NCBI GenBank assembly: GCA_050014595.1
Contig: JBEKDA010000006.1
Coordinates: forward strand, 1-64,000
Reading direction: 5' to 3'
DNA from: PALSA-129 sp050014595
GTDB lineage: Bacteria > Acidobacteriota > Terriglobia > Bryobacterales > Bryobacteraceae
DNA length: 64,000 bases
The translations under genes were made by a program, and so were the position numbers. The notes beneath the pieces are model-generated. The model did not search any database and was not told the DNA's origin. It worked only from the letters and a program-made list of their open reading frames with translations. Positions 17,899 to 25,931 of the stretch are shown piece after piece (position 1 is the first letter of the stretch; each line of letters opens with the position of its first letter).

Positions 17899-17978
17899 AA
17901 CCGATAATCTTGGCTCTGGCCTGCCTCACGCCCGCGTTCGCTGCCGGGCTCACGAAGCCCGCTCCGCCGAGAGGATGA
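17895..17978 (+). pseudogene. truncated secreted-protein leader coupled to the MFS gene
   Basis: An ATG overlapping the transporter stop (ATGA) opens a 27-codon frame, MKPIILALACLTPAFAAGLT and seven more residues, ending in TGA at 17976-17978. The sequence is a convincing signal peptide with almost no mature part. The likeliest reading is the N-terminal stump of a third operon gene, perhaps a secreted hydrolase, whose body was deleted. A free short peptide is possible but less likely. Confidence 0.5.
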
Positions 17979-18028
17979 CTTCGCGTCCGAATACCAGTCC
18001 ACCTCGGCACGTCGCGCTCTGTGTTTCC

Positions 18029-18826
18029 CTATTGCGGGTTCACGGCATAGTCTTTGAAGTAGCTGGTGCTGTCGGTTTTCGACCAGAGGCCGACTTTGCC
18101 GGCGACCGGCGGGCGGAGCACCGGGTTGTTTGCCGGGAACAGGTCCGGATTTGGCGGGCCTCTCCTCCCCGCCGCCGGCTCGCTGCCGAGGGTGTACTCG
18201 ATCGCCAGAGTGCCGTCGACCCATGCCTGGAAGTTCGCGCCTTCAACCGTCATTTTCAACTCATGCCATGCGTTTCGGTCCAGCATGAACGGCTTGGACC
18301 GGTCGCTGAACTTCATGTTGCGCCGTATTCCGTTGTGAAATTCCCAGAGCGCGACGTTGTTTTCCGTATCGTTGTAGCGGACCGCCAGCCAGTCGCCGTT
18401 CGGCTTCACATTGAAGAGAATTCCGGAACACCGGTCCGAATCGCCGGCCACGGTCTTGAACTTCATGCTGATTGTGCCGTTCGAGAAGTTGTCGACGCTC
18501 TTGAGAACCGCCACCGGGTAGTACGCGAACTGCTTCGCGTTGTCCATCAACTCCTCGTTCGACGTGCCATACAGCTTGCGTGCCGTCTCTAGCAGCAGCT
18601 TGGTGGGATTATCCTTGCTCGCGACCCACGGACGGCCGTCGATCATGATCACTTTGTCGGCGCCGTCCTGGGCGACGACCCAGGTTCCTACGATCGGCTC
18701 GAACGTAACCGGCGCCTTGCCGACTTGTTCGCTACTGAGACTGACCTTGATATCCGCCGCGCTGACCATCGCTACCAGAACAACCACGGCCAGGGAAACG
18801 AAACCACCTCTTGTGACTGCCTTCAT
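18029..18826 (-). CDS. secreted LamG/DUF1080-like concanavalin-fold protein
   Basis: The start is ATG 18826, four bases inside the ABC permease end. The 265-residue product has a signal peptide (MKAVTRGGFVSLAVVVLVAM...SAA) and a jelly-roll body with ISMKFKTVAGDSDRCSGILF, LAVRYNDTENNVALWEF, WHELKMTVEGANFQAWVDG and a terminal GKVGLWSKTDSTSYFKDYAV. These are the alternating strands of the DUF1080/family-16-like or LamG fold. Such domains bind or cut glycans, but I see no clear catalytic motif. Translational coupling to the exporter suggests it is carried by, or works with, the ABC system. Confidence 0.7.
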   Translation of the reverse strand: MKAVTRGGFVSLAVVVLVAMVSAADIKVSLSSEQVGKAPVTFEPIVGTWVVAQDGADKVIMIDGRPWVASKDNPTKLLLETARKLYGTSNEELMDNAKQFAYYPVAVLKSVDNFSNGTISMKFKTVAGDSDRCSGILFNVKPNGDWLAVRYNDTENNVALWEFHNGIRRNMKFSDRSKPFMLDRNAWHELKMTVEGANFQAWVDGTLAIEYTLGSEPAAGRRGPPNPDLFPANNPVLRPPVAGKVGLWSKTDSTSYFKDYAVNPQ

Positions 18827-20190
18827 TTGAACCTCCTTCGTGCAAGTGCTCCACTGACCAGGAATACGGCTGGCCAGAGGGCATAGAAAACAGTTCCGGC
18901 GCCTTTTGCCGCCACGGCGAGCGGATGCCCGCGAAAAACGTCCTCTTCCGTCTCGGGAGGTGGCGCGACGCCGGCGAGCGAGTAAATCGCTTCCAGTACT
19001 CCTTCGGCTGTGGTCACGCGGCTCATGATCTTGTGACCGCCGAGATCGTACCAAATCTCGCCGTACCCCGCGCTGGTCTGCTCGAACAGCCCGATAGACG
19101 TGCTTGATACGTACCGCACTTGCAGCTTCGGCATGACACGCCGCAGCTTGGAGAGCGCGTTATGCTCGAGATCGACCCGCCGCGGATCCTCCGGCGCAAG
19201 ATGCGCCTCGATGCCGAGCGGCACTGGGATCTGCCGGAGCGCCCGTTCGTCCGCCTCGGAGAACGAATTGCTTCGGCTTTCCGAAGCATCCCAACTCGCC
19301 GTAAGAAACGTACACGCGAAGATGCTGCCAGCCGCAAGCAAGCCGATGCCGATGGATTCGTGCACGCGGCGACTCACCGCAATGCCCAGCCGCATCCAAA
19401 CCGCCGCGACGCTGAGTCCCGTGAGGGTCAGCACCAACGCGATTAGCACGGTATCGAGGCGCACGAGACCGTGCTGGAACTCCGCCACCATGGCGGCGGG
19501 CGTATACCCGGCGGCGCGCTCCCACCAACCGCCCTGCACGGCGCCGAAGAAATTGATAATCCAGGTGCCGACTGTGACGCTCAGCGTCAGTATGGCAGCC
19601 GTCGATGGATGTTCGGTGAGCGCGGACATGGCGGCGGCAAGTCCAATCGTCAGTCCCGCGTTGAGCACGTGGCCGATGGTCAGCGTGACCAGTTCCGGCG
19701 GGTAGATGGCGCCGCCGTAGCTCTTCCACAGCAGGATTGCGCTGAGGGGCGGCAGCATCGCCACCAGCCAACCCGCCACCAGAACGAGCGCCTTCGCTGC
19801 GATGCGCGCAAAGGCCGACATCCCCTGCTGGATTTCGAGCTTGAGGGCGCCGCTCTGCCGATCGCCAGCCACCAGACGAATCGCAACGAATGGCAGCAGG
19901 AAGACGGCCGCCAGTTCGGCGGCGCTGAACGTCGGAGCCCAGACTCCGACCAGTGGCGACAGAGCCTCGCCGACGCCTGCGGCCGTTCCGTTCAGACCGC
20001 TCACTTCCGCATAGGTCCGGACGGCGCTGATGAAGGAAACTCCCACTAGCGGTCCCATGCCCAGGAGCAACACCCACCATGCCTTGGACACGATGAGTTC
20101 GCGGCATTCCTTGTCCAGGAGCCAGAGAAACGCGCGCTTAGGTGAGCGCAAGAAACACCTCTTCAAGGTTCTCGTATGGTCTCGATGCAT
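18823..20190 (-). CDS. ABC-2-type exporter permease with inserted soluble domain
   Basis: The N-terminal half has about six hydrophobic segments (AWWVLLLGMGPLVGVSFISA, FLLPFVAIRLVAGDR, LVLVAGWLVAMLPPLSAIL and others) and the GDRQSGALKLEI signature of ABC-2 permeases. A soluble domain follows (SEADERALRQIPVPLGIEAHLAPEDPRRVDLEHNAL... shown here only in part). It resembles the auxiliary GldG/ABC_transp_aux domain of gliding-type exporters. One last membrane helix ends the protein. ATG 20190 is used, overlapping the ATPase gene by 53 bases; TTG 20151 (14-base overlap) is an equal alternative. It is the middle gene of a three-gene operon. Confidence 0.78.
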   Translation of the reverse strand: MHRDHTRTLKRCFLRSPKRAFLWLLDKECRELIVSKAWWVLLLGMGPLVGVSFISAVRTYAEVSGLNGTAAGVGEALSPLVGVWAPTFSAAELAAVFLLPFVAIRLVAGDRQSGALKLEIQQGMSAFARIAAKALVLVAGWLVAMLPPLSAILLWKSYGGAIYPPELVTLTIGHVLNAGLTIGLAAAMSALTEHPSTAAILTLSVTVGTWIINFFGAVQGGWWERAAGYTPAAMVAEFQHGLVRLDTVLIALVLTLTGLSVAAVWMRLGIAVSRRVHESIGIGLLAAGSIFACTFLTASWDASESRSNSFSEADERALRQIPVPLGIEAHLAPEDPRRVDLEHNALSKLRRVMPKLQVRYVSSTSIGLFEQTSAGYGEIWYDLGGHKIMSRVTTAEGVLEAIYSLAGVAPPPETEEDVFRGHPLAVAAKGAGTVFYALWPAVFLVSGALARRRFK

Positions 20191-20863
20191 TGTGCGCTGC
20201 TGCCAGAGCTGCCAGTTCCTGAACAGTGCCTTCGCCGCACACCCGCCCGCTGCTAAGCAGCACGAACCGGTCGCAGAAGCGCGCCGCATCGCTGATTTGA
20301 TGAATCGAGAGGAAGATCGTCCGTCCGCGGGCGGCATGCGCTCGGAACGCCGCCGCAATGTCGCGCGCCTGGCGCAGGTCGAGGCCGTCGAAAGGTTCGT
20401 CAATGAGGAGCGCCGGTTGCGCCGTCAGCAGGCCGATGCCAAGAAGGGCGCGCTTCCGCTGGCCCTTCGACAGGGTGCCGATTGGTTGCTGCAGAAAATG
20501 GTGGAGATCCAGTTGCTCTACCACTTCATCGCGAAGAGGCGCCCGGCCGCGGAGGAACCCGATCGTAAAGTCCAGGGCCCATCGCACAGACTGTTCAGGC
20601 CACGGGGCAATGCCGTCCGGAACGTAGAATAGCACTGAGGAGCGCTCGCCCGCCGCGACTGGCTGACCGCCCGCGACTATCGTCCCACTTTCGGACGGCA
20701 ATACTCCGGCAAGGCATTCGAATAGGGTCGACTTGCCAGCACCGTTAGGACCGATAAGTCCGAGCACCTCGCCCGTTCGTACCTGGAAGCTGACGTCGGC
20801 GAGCGCGGCGATCTGTCCGAACCGCTTCGAAAGCCCTTTGACCTCGAACAGCATCGTTCCCAT
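20138..20863 (-). CDS. ABC transporter ATP-binding protein
   Basis: A 241-residue nucleotide-binding subunit with Walker A GPNGAGKST, signature LSKGQRKRALLGIGLL, Walker B ALLIDEPFDGLD and switch His in FLSIHQISD. It is the CcmA/NatA-like type that pairs with ABC-2 permeases. The start is ATG 20863 (MGTMLFEVKGLSKRFG); ATG 20854 is nine bases further in. It is the first gene of the exporter operon, followed by permease and LamG-like protein. The perfect palindrome 20944-20968 lies 81-105 bases upstream and is the best candidate operator. Confidence 0.92.
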   Translation of the reverse strand: MGTMLFEVKGLSKRFGQIAALADVSFQVRTGEVLGLIGPNGAGKSTLFECLAGVLPSESGTIVAGGQPVAAGERSSVLFYVPDGIAPWPEQSVRWALDFTIGFLRGRAPLRDEVVEQLDLHHFLQQPIGTLSKGQRKRALLGIGLLTAQPALLIDEPFDGLDLRQARDIAAAFRAHAARGRTIFLSIHQISDAARFCDRFVLLSSGRVCGEGTVQELAALAAAHNASRPYENLEEVFLALT

Positions 20864-20943
20864 CAGAATAGCGGCCCTGCTGGGGGTGGGCAAACGCAAA
20901 CTGCTTTCGCTGACCCCCACCCAGCAACATAGCTGCTAGCTGT

Positions 20944-20968
20944 GTAAAACTACCACCGGTAGTTTTAC
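20944..20968. promoter_or_regulatory. perfect inverted repeat, candidate operator of the ABC operon
   Basis: Eleven-base arms GTAAAACTACC and GGTAGTTTTAC are separated by ACC. It lies between the ABC ATPase start and the end of the copper-storage gene, both on the minus strand. It could terminate the copper gene, but there is no U-tract on either side. The 12-mer ACTACCACCGGT within it recurs in the inverted repeat upstream of the TonB-type receptor (44552-44569). That favours a regulator site. Confidence 0.6.
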
Positions 20969-20992
20969 AGAGGGCCGCAGAGCGCCAAAAGC

Positions 20993-21409
20993 TTAGGCGG
21001 CGATCTTCTTACACTCGGCTGCGCAGGCAGCGCAAGCCACTGCGCAATCGGTGCAAGGCGCATGTGCGTGCTTGCGGCATTCGGTTTCACAACGCCTGCA
21101 AATGTCGAAAGCAATACCTGCGAGTTTGGAAAGGGAGGGGGCGCCTTGCGCGGCGATGGAGAGCAATGCACCGCACACCGCCAGCATTTCGTTTGTGCTC
21201 TTGGCGCATGCGCTCATCGACTTGTCGCCGGTGGCGAGCAGTTCGAGGCAATGGCTCAGGCACACCTCTCCTTTGCCTACACAATCGCTGGCACTGCTAA
21301 CCAGAGCTTTGTTCACAGCCCCGGCTGAACTCTGAGAGCGGCCCTGCTCTACCGTGGTAGCGGCGGCCGCGAGAAAGCCGACGCCGCTGAGAACTTGCCG
21401 TCTATTCAT
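20993..21409 (-). CDS. Csp1-type Tat-exported copper-storage protein
   Basis: The 138-residue product begins with a twin-arginine signal (MNRRQVLSGVGFLAAAATT) and has a four-helix-bundle body (DUF326 type). The mature part has 13 cysteines, mostly in CxxxC-type spacing (DCVGKGEVCLSHC, ICRRCETEC, CTDCAVACAACAAEC), plus a His-rich HAHAPC turn. The known Csp1 of methanotrophs also lines its bundle with 13 Cys to hold many Cu(I) ions outside the cytoplasm. A role in copper storage or detoxification is a strong family inference. It is a single gene; a candidate promoter lies at 21482-21509. Confidence 0.87.
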   Translation of the reverse strand: MNRRQVLSGVGFLAAAATTVEQGRSQSSAGAVNKALVSSASDCVGKGEVCLSHCLELLATGDKSMSACAKSTNEMLAVCGALLSIAAQGAPSLSKLAGIAFDICRRCETECRKHAHAPCTDCAVACAACAAECKKIAA

Positions 21410-21481
21410 GCAACCTCCATGTCGTTCCCGCCACTTGGCCCATGACTCCGCGGCGAAGGGCAGAACCCAATGGTCAAGGAC

Positions 21482-21509
21482 AGTATACTCCTGTCTTGGT
21501 AGTAGTACC
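21482..21509 (-). promoter_or_regulatory. candidate promoter/operator of the copper-storage gene
   Basis: On the minus strand a TATACT box (21487-21482) is preceded by GGTACTACTACC (21509-21498), which sits where a -35 element and an operator would overlap. The ACTACC unit also occurs in the sites at 20944 and 44552. The distance to the start codon (about 75 bases) is acceptable. No -35 consensus is visible, so control by an activator or repressor is a guess. Confidence 0.35.
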
Positions 21510-21596
21510 GCCGCTGTTGTAAACTGAGTGCCTGTCAGCGTACTTTAGAGCCCGAATTGAGGTTTTGTTACAGGGTCGGGCCAGGAGCGATTCGCA

Positions 21597-23270
21597 ATGC
21601 GATACATACGGAACGGACAGATCCTGTTAGTGATCGCGCTCGGCATTTCGTTCACTGCCTGGGGCCAGGGCGGCCGCGGCCGGGGCGCCGCTGCACAGCA
21701 GGCCGCACAGCAACAGTCCGCACCGCCTGCGACCGAGGCTGGGCGCGGCGGCCGTGGCGGAGGTGGAGGAGGCAGCGCCGGCGCCGGCGATTTCTACAAC
21801 TACGATACGACGGCGGGCTCGGGACCCGCGATTCCCGATGCCCCGCCCACCGAAACTCACCAAAGGATCACTGTTGACGGAGAATCCCTCGCCTACACGG
21901 CGCGGGCCGGCTACATGGCCCTGCGCAACGCGACCACCGGCCAATCGGAAGCCCACCTGTTTTACACCTGGTATGCCAAAGACGGCGTCAGCGCCGCCAC
22001 GGTCCGCCCGGTATTGTTTTTCCTGGGCGGCGCTCCCGGTGTGGCGGCCAGTTGGCAGGAGTTTGGCGGTTTCGGCCCGAAGCGCATGAAGTGGGCGAAT
22101 GACGGCACCGCCGGGCCGCCGCCCTATGGGTGGGTGGACAATCCCAATACGCCGCTCGGCCAGGCGGATCTGGTTTTCGTGAATCCGGTGGGCACGGCAT
22201 TCAGCCGGCCCGACCAGCCGGGCCGCGGCCCGAACTTTTGGAATACGGCCGCCGACATCGCTTCACTCGGAGAGTTCGTGCGCAGTTTCATCAATACGAA
22301 CAATCGCCAGAATTCACCGCTCTTCCTGGCGGGCGAGGATTTTGGCACGGCGCGTGTGGCGGGTTTAGCCGCCTATCTCATCGAACACCAGATCCCGGTT
22401 CATGGCGTGGTGCTGCTATCGATGACGATGAGTGCCGACGCTCTAGCCGGCGATGAACAATACATAACGCTGCTGCCGAGCCTGATCATGGCTGCCTGGC
22501 ACCATAAGAAGCTGGCGCCGGAATTGACAGCGATGAGCGCCGAACAGATTTCGGGACAGGCGCGCCAGTTTGCCGCGCGCGAGTATCTGCACGCGCTCTA
22601 CAGGGGCGACCGCATGACGCCGGAGGAACGCGCCAAGGTAGTAGCGGACCTGTCGCGGCTGACCGGCCTCTCGAAGGCATTCATCGTAAACAACAATTTG
22701 CGCATTGCTCTGGAACGCTTTAACGGCGAACTGATGCGCGACCAGCACCGTGGACTTTCAAACTCGGACGCCCGGGTGACCGGGTTTGTGCCGGGCGCGG
22801 GCGGCGGCGGGCGCGGCGGGCGCGGCGGCTTTGGCGCCGCCGTGAGTGCCGCCATCGACTTCAATCAAAGCAACCTCGCCGGCGGCTTCCAGACCGCATA
22901 TGAAACCTACCTGCGGCACGAGCTCACCTTCAGCGGCAACAGCAACGCTATCTTCTACCTGTCGAGCGGCGGCGTCGGCCCGTTCACATCCACCGGGAGC
23001 GACGACGCGAGCCTTGCCGGCGCTTTCGCCCGCAACCCCAACCTGCGCCTTTTCGTGGGCGTGAACTACTACGATCTCAATGCGCCCTTCTATGCGACCG
23101 AGTTTACCTTGGCTCACCTGAACGTGTCGCCGGAGGTCCGCGCCCACAACATCACCGTCAGTCATTTCGAGGCCGGGCTGATGACCTATGTCGACAACAA
23201 GGCGCTTGTCCAACTACAGGGCGACCTGGCCAGGTTCGTCAACGAAGCGATCTCACCGGCCCGCAAATAA
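21597..23270 (+). CDS. degenerate S10 serine-carboxypeptidase paralogue (predicted inactive)
   Basis: A secreted 557-residue protein (signal peptide to about residue 23, then a Gln/Gly/Arg-rich linker) with the S10 alpha/beta-hydrolase fold. It aligns along its length with the next gene. However, the nucleophile motif GESYG is GEDFG (Asp at residue 248), the catalytic His position in EAGHM is Leu528 (EAGLM), and the oxyanion NGGPG is LGGAPG. Only the third triad residue, D493 in YYDLNAPFY, remains. The frame is intact and conserved-looking, so it is a pseudoenzyme rather than a pseudogene. A Gly/Arg-rich insertion lies near residues 400-415. It stands 24 bases before the active paralogue and probably shares its mRNA. 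Confidence 0.85.
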   Translation: MRYIRNGQILLVIALGISFTAWGQGGRGRGAAAQQAAQQQSAPPATEAGRGGRGGGGGGSAGAGDFYNYDTTAGSGPAIPDAPPTETHQRITVDGESLAYTARAGYMALRNATTGQSEAHLFYTWYAKDGVSAATVRPVLFFLGGAPGVAASWQEFGGFGPKRMKWANDGTAGPPPYGWVDNPNTPLGQADLVFVNPVGTAFSRPDQPGRGPNFWNTAADIASLGEFVRSFINTNNRQNSPLFLAGEDFGTARVAGLAAYLIEHQIPVHGVVLLSMTMSADALAGDEQYITLLPSLIMAAWHHKKLAPELTAMSAEQISGQARQFAAREYLHALYRGDRMTPEERAKVVADLSRLTGLSKAFIVNNNLRIALERFNGELMRDQHRGLSNSDARVTGFVPGAGGGGRGGRGGFGAAVSAAIDFNQSNLAGGFQTAYETYLRHELTFSGNSNAIFYLSSGGVGPFTSTGSDDASLAGAFARNPNLRLFVGVNYYDLNAPFYATEFTLAHLNVSPEVRAHNITVSHFEAGLMTYVDNKALVQLQGDLARFVNEAISPARK

Positions 23271-23294
23271 GCGGCGCAACCAAGGAGCAATGCC

Positions 23295-24836
23295 ATGAGA
23301 ATCCACGGACGATTCGTCCACAAATTTTGCGCCCTCGTCATCCTCATCGCTGCCACGGGTGTGGGAGCCTTCGCCCAGGGCCGGGGCGCCGGCGGCGCGA
23401 CCAACGACTTCTATCGCTTCAATTACAACCTGGAAGAGATGCAGCCGATCAGCTACCCCCCGCAACCCATCACCACGCAGCATCAGATCACGCTACAAGG
23501 GGAGATCATCCAGTACACCGCCCATGTCGGGTTCATGCCCATTCGCCAGGCCACTAGTGGCGTGACCGAGGGGCACCTGTTCTACATCTACTACTCCAAG
23601 AACGGCGTCACGGACAAATCCAAGCGGCCGGTTTGGTTCTTGTTCAATGGCGGACCGGGCGCGGCCACGGTCTGGCTGCACATGGGCGCCTTTGGCCCCA
23701 AGATGGTGAAGTTGAACTCGAACGGCCTGGCAACGCCGCCGCCGTACACCTACGTCGACAATCCCAACTGCTTGCTGGATACCGGCGATCTGGTCTTCAT
23801 CGACGCCATGGGCACGGGCTTCAGCCGCCCGGACAAGCCCGGTTATGGCCCCGACTTTGGAGGAGTGGAGAACGATCTGGCCGCCTTCGGCGAGTTCATC
23901 CGCAGCTTCCTGAACGAATACAACCTCTGGGGTTCGCCGCTCTTTGTCGGCGGCGAGAGCTACGGCACCACGCGCGCGGCGGGCCTCTCTGGCTACCTTA
24001 CCGACCACGACATTCCCATTAACGGCGTGATGCTGCTGTCGGCGATCTTCGACGTCAACGCCGGCGCGGGTGAACAGCGCCAGTTGACCACGCTGCCGAC
24101 CGAAATCATGACCGCGCATTTTCACAAGAAGCTGGCGCCGGATCTTCAAAAGCTCACCGTTGACCAGATCGCCAAGCAGGCGCGCGAATTTGCCTCGGGC
24201 GAATACCTCGAATATCTCTTCGACGGCGCGCGCGCGACCCAAGCCCAGCGCGACAAGGTGCTCGCCGACATGGCGCGATACACGGGACTCTCAAAGGCCT
24301 TCATCGATTCGCTCGACCTGCGTGTCCCGTTGGGGCCGTTCAGCACGGAACTGCTGCGCGATCAACACTTGATGACCTCGCGCCTGGATTCGCGCTTTGC
24401 CGGCTACCAACTGGATGCGGGCGCCACCAATACCAGCTTTGACTACAGCAATGCCAACATCGAAAACTGTTTCCTCACCGCCTTCGAGGCGTACATCCGT
24501 AGTGACCTGAACTACAAGAATGACAACCTCTATTACGTCGCGGGCAACGCACCGCCGTGGTCCGGCGAATACAACACGGTAGTCAACCTGGAGAACGCTT
24601 TCGCCAAAAATCCGCATATGCATCTTTTCGTGGGAATGGGATATTACGATTTCGCCTGCCCCTTTTACCCCGTGGAGTGGACCATCGCCCACCTGAAGGC
24701 GTCGGACGAAATCAAAAAGAACAACATTTCCCTGGGCTACTACGAGGCGGGCCACATGGTCTACATTGACCAGCCCTCGGCGGCCAAGTACCACGCCGAT
24801 CTGGTGAAGTTCGTGCAGGCCTCATTGCCAAAATGA
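23295..24836 (+). CDS. S10 family serine carboxypeptidase
   Basis: A 513-residue secreted peptidase with a signal peptide (cleavage near AFAQ) and a complete triad: Ser222 in GGESYGTTR, Asp452 in YYDFACPFYP and His487 in YEAGHMVYID. The oxyanion motif FNGGPGAATVW is intact. S10 enzymes remove C-terminal residues from peptides, often at acidic pH, which would suit an acid-soil periplasm. An AAGGAG ribosome binding site precedes the ATG at 23295. It lies 24 bases downstream of the degenerate paralogue, suggesting a two-gene operon arising by tandem duplication. Confidence 0.93.
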   Translation: MRIHGRFVHKFCALVILIAATGVGAFAQGRGAGGATNDFYRFNYNLEEMQPISYPPQPITTQHQITLQGEIIQYTAHVGFMPIRQATSGVTEGHLFYIYYSKNGVTDKSKRPVWFLFNGGPGAATVWLHMGAFGPKMVKLNSNGLATPPPYTYVDNPNCLLDTGDLVFIDAMGTGFSRPDKPGYGPDFGGVENDLAAFGEFIRSFLNEYNLWGSPLFVGGESYGTTRAAGLSGYLTDHDIPINGVMLLSAIFDVNAGAGEQRQLTTLPTEIMTAHFHKKLAPDLQKLTVDQIAKQAREFASGEYLEYLFDGARATQAQRDKVLADMARYTGLSKAFIDSLDLRVPLGPFSTELLRDQHLMTSRLDSRFAGYQLDAGATNTSFDYSNANIENCFLTAFEAYIRSDLNYKNDNLYYVAGNAPPWSGEYNTVVNLENAFAKNPHMHLFVGMGYYDFACPFYPVEWTIAHLKASDEIKKNNISLGYYEAGHMVYIDQPSAAKYHADLVKFVQASLPK

Positions 24837-25112
24837 GGGATAAGAACGGCTCTGTATGCCCGTGAGGGTGGATATGTTTCCATCCTCCGACTGAGACGTG
24901 CTTTTTCGATTCAGTCGCGCGTGCCTGGGGCGCGCCTCATCTGTCAGAAAGGAAGTTCCGCGGCGAACCCGGGTCGCAAGAGTCGTTTGTATCAGTTAGG
25001 TCCGACCTGCTGAGCAACCACTCAGCCGGTTTTGTTAGCAGATTCCTGCTGACAAAAAGCCAAAGAGACGGCGAAAGTCCGCAATCGGCTCTCCACAACT
25101 GATTGAAAATGC

Positions 25113-25188
25113 TGGAGCCACCCTCCGGGCTTGAACCGGAGACCTGCTGATTACGAATCAGCCGCTCTACCAACTGAGCTAGGGTGGC
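25113..25188 (-). tRNA. tRNA-Thr (CGT)
   Basis: The minus-strand cloverleaf has acceptor GCCACCC/GGGTGGC, D-arm GCTC...GAGC, anticodon stem GCTGA/TCAGC with loop TTCGTAA (anticodon CGT, codon ACG), T-arm TCCGG-TTCAAGC-CCGGA, discriminator T and an encoded CCA (25115-25113). The remnant of a DUF4258 toxin gene begins within 70 bases of its 5' end. Confidence 0.96.
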
Positions 25189-25257
25189 CCTTTGCTTTTA
25201 ATTCTAGCCACTTGCAGCGAATTTCGCAAATCCGGATCGATCAGCCGCTCAGGGGGA

Positions 25258-25377
25258 TCTGTTTTCCATGCCCAGATTGCAACGGATGTAGAGGGCGAGA
25301 ATATCCGGATTGTTACCATGTACTCTCCCGACCCTGACGGGTGGGACGAAGGCTTACGTCTGAGGAGGACTCGATGA
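25258..25377 (+). pseudogene. C-terminal remnant of a DUF4258-type toxin
   Basis: The frame ending at 25377 reads SVFHAQIATDVEGENIRIVT followed by MYSPDPDGWDEGLRLRRTR. This is the final strand pair and the PDP-x-W tail of DUF4258 proteins, the usual partners of YgiT-type zinc-finger antitoxins. The first 40-50 residues of the family have no counterpart upstream: the open frame runs straight into the tRNA-Thr gene. The stop overlaps the antitoxin start (ATGA at 25374), as in intact pairs. So the toxin appears beheaded. Confidence 0.65.
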
Positions 25378-25595
25378 GATGCCGGATTTGCGGGGGGCTG
25401 CTGGAGCCTCGAGTCACGGATCAGCCGTTCAAAATCGGCGATTCCTCGATCGTGATTCTCAGGTCGCTCCCCGTACTTCAGTGCCGGCAGTGCCATGATA
25501 CTGAATTGGAGCAGGTGGCGATATCACCGGTCGATCAACTCCTCGCCACCGTAGATGGATCGGTCGACCTAGAGGTCATCCGGTACGCTGCCTGA
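25374..25595 (+). CDS. YgiT-type zinc-finger (MqsA N-domain-like) antitoxin
   Basis: A 73-residue protein starting MRCRICGGLLEPRV with two CxxC knuckles (CRIC and CRQC), spaced as in the zinc-binding N-domain of MqsA/YgiT antitoxins. A C-terminal tail follows (VDQLLATVDGSVDLEVIRYAA). There is no HTH domain, so DNA binding is unlikely from this protein alone. ATG 25374 is chosen because of GAGGAGG at 25361-25367 and the ATGA overlap with the toxin remnant. With its toxin truncated it is an orphan antitoxin, unless it protects against a related toxin elsewhere. Confidence 0.8.
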   Translation: MRCRICGGLLEPRVTDQPFKIGDSSIVILRSLPVLQCRQCHDTELEQVAISPVDQLLATVDGSVDLEVIRYAA

Positions 25596-25931
25596 CCCAG
25601 CCTGCCGATGAGGTGGTCGGCAGATACGTCCCATGGCAGCTCATGCAGCTTCCACCGGAATCAGTTCGTCCTTGACGTAGTGCAATTGAATCAACCTGGG
25701 CTGCACCGGGGAGTCTTCAAAATGGAGGCTGGCGGCCGCTGTTTCTAGGCCGGCGATTGCCGAGAGGAAAGATTCGCACTTCGTGCAAAAGAGCCGGCCG
25801 AAAAGCTGGCGGCGGCCAAGATTGGCCGCCGCCACACAGTACCACATAGTGAATAAGAGTTTCAGGACTGCTTATCTCCGGATGGCATGTGACGTGCAAG
25901 GGTAGGGCCCGACACCAGGTGGAGGGTTCTG
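25596..25931. other. 336-base intergenic region, no supported gene
   Basis: A 68-codon minus-strand frame (25641-25847) has no recognisable family and runs through the hairpin repeat, so I do not call it. The region holds the hairpin at 25808-25833. Its right end must contain the korD promoter; a GGAGG-like site precedes the ATG at 25932. Confidence 0.5.
25808..25833. repeat. perfect intergenic hairpin (12-bp arms, GA loop)
   Basis: GGCGGCGGCCAA and its exact reverse complement are separated by GA. The arm-GA-arm plan is the same as in the hairpins at 31252-31292, although the arm sequence is different. Confidence 0.8.

Noticed and set aside
20944..20968. Palindrome as rho-independent terminator of the copper-storage gene
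   Set aside because: No U-tract on either strand and the core recurs in front of another gene, which fits an operator better.
24860..24892. Weak hairpin after the second S10 gene
   Set aside because: Arms need a G-U pair and there is no T-run; not strong enough to call a terminator.
25113..25188. tRNA-Thr as the attachment site of an integrated element
   Set aside because: No integrase gene and no duplicated tRNA 3' end found nearby; only the toxin scar hints at past integration.
25641..25847. 68-codon minus-strand frame before korD
   Set aside because: Runs through a perfect hairpin repeat and has no recognisable family or ribosome site.
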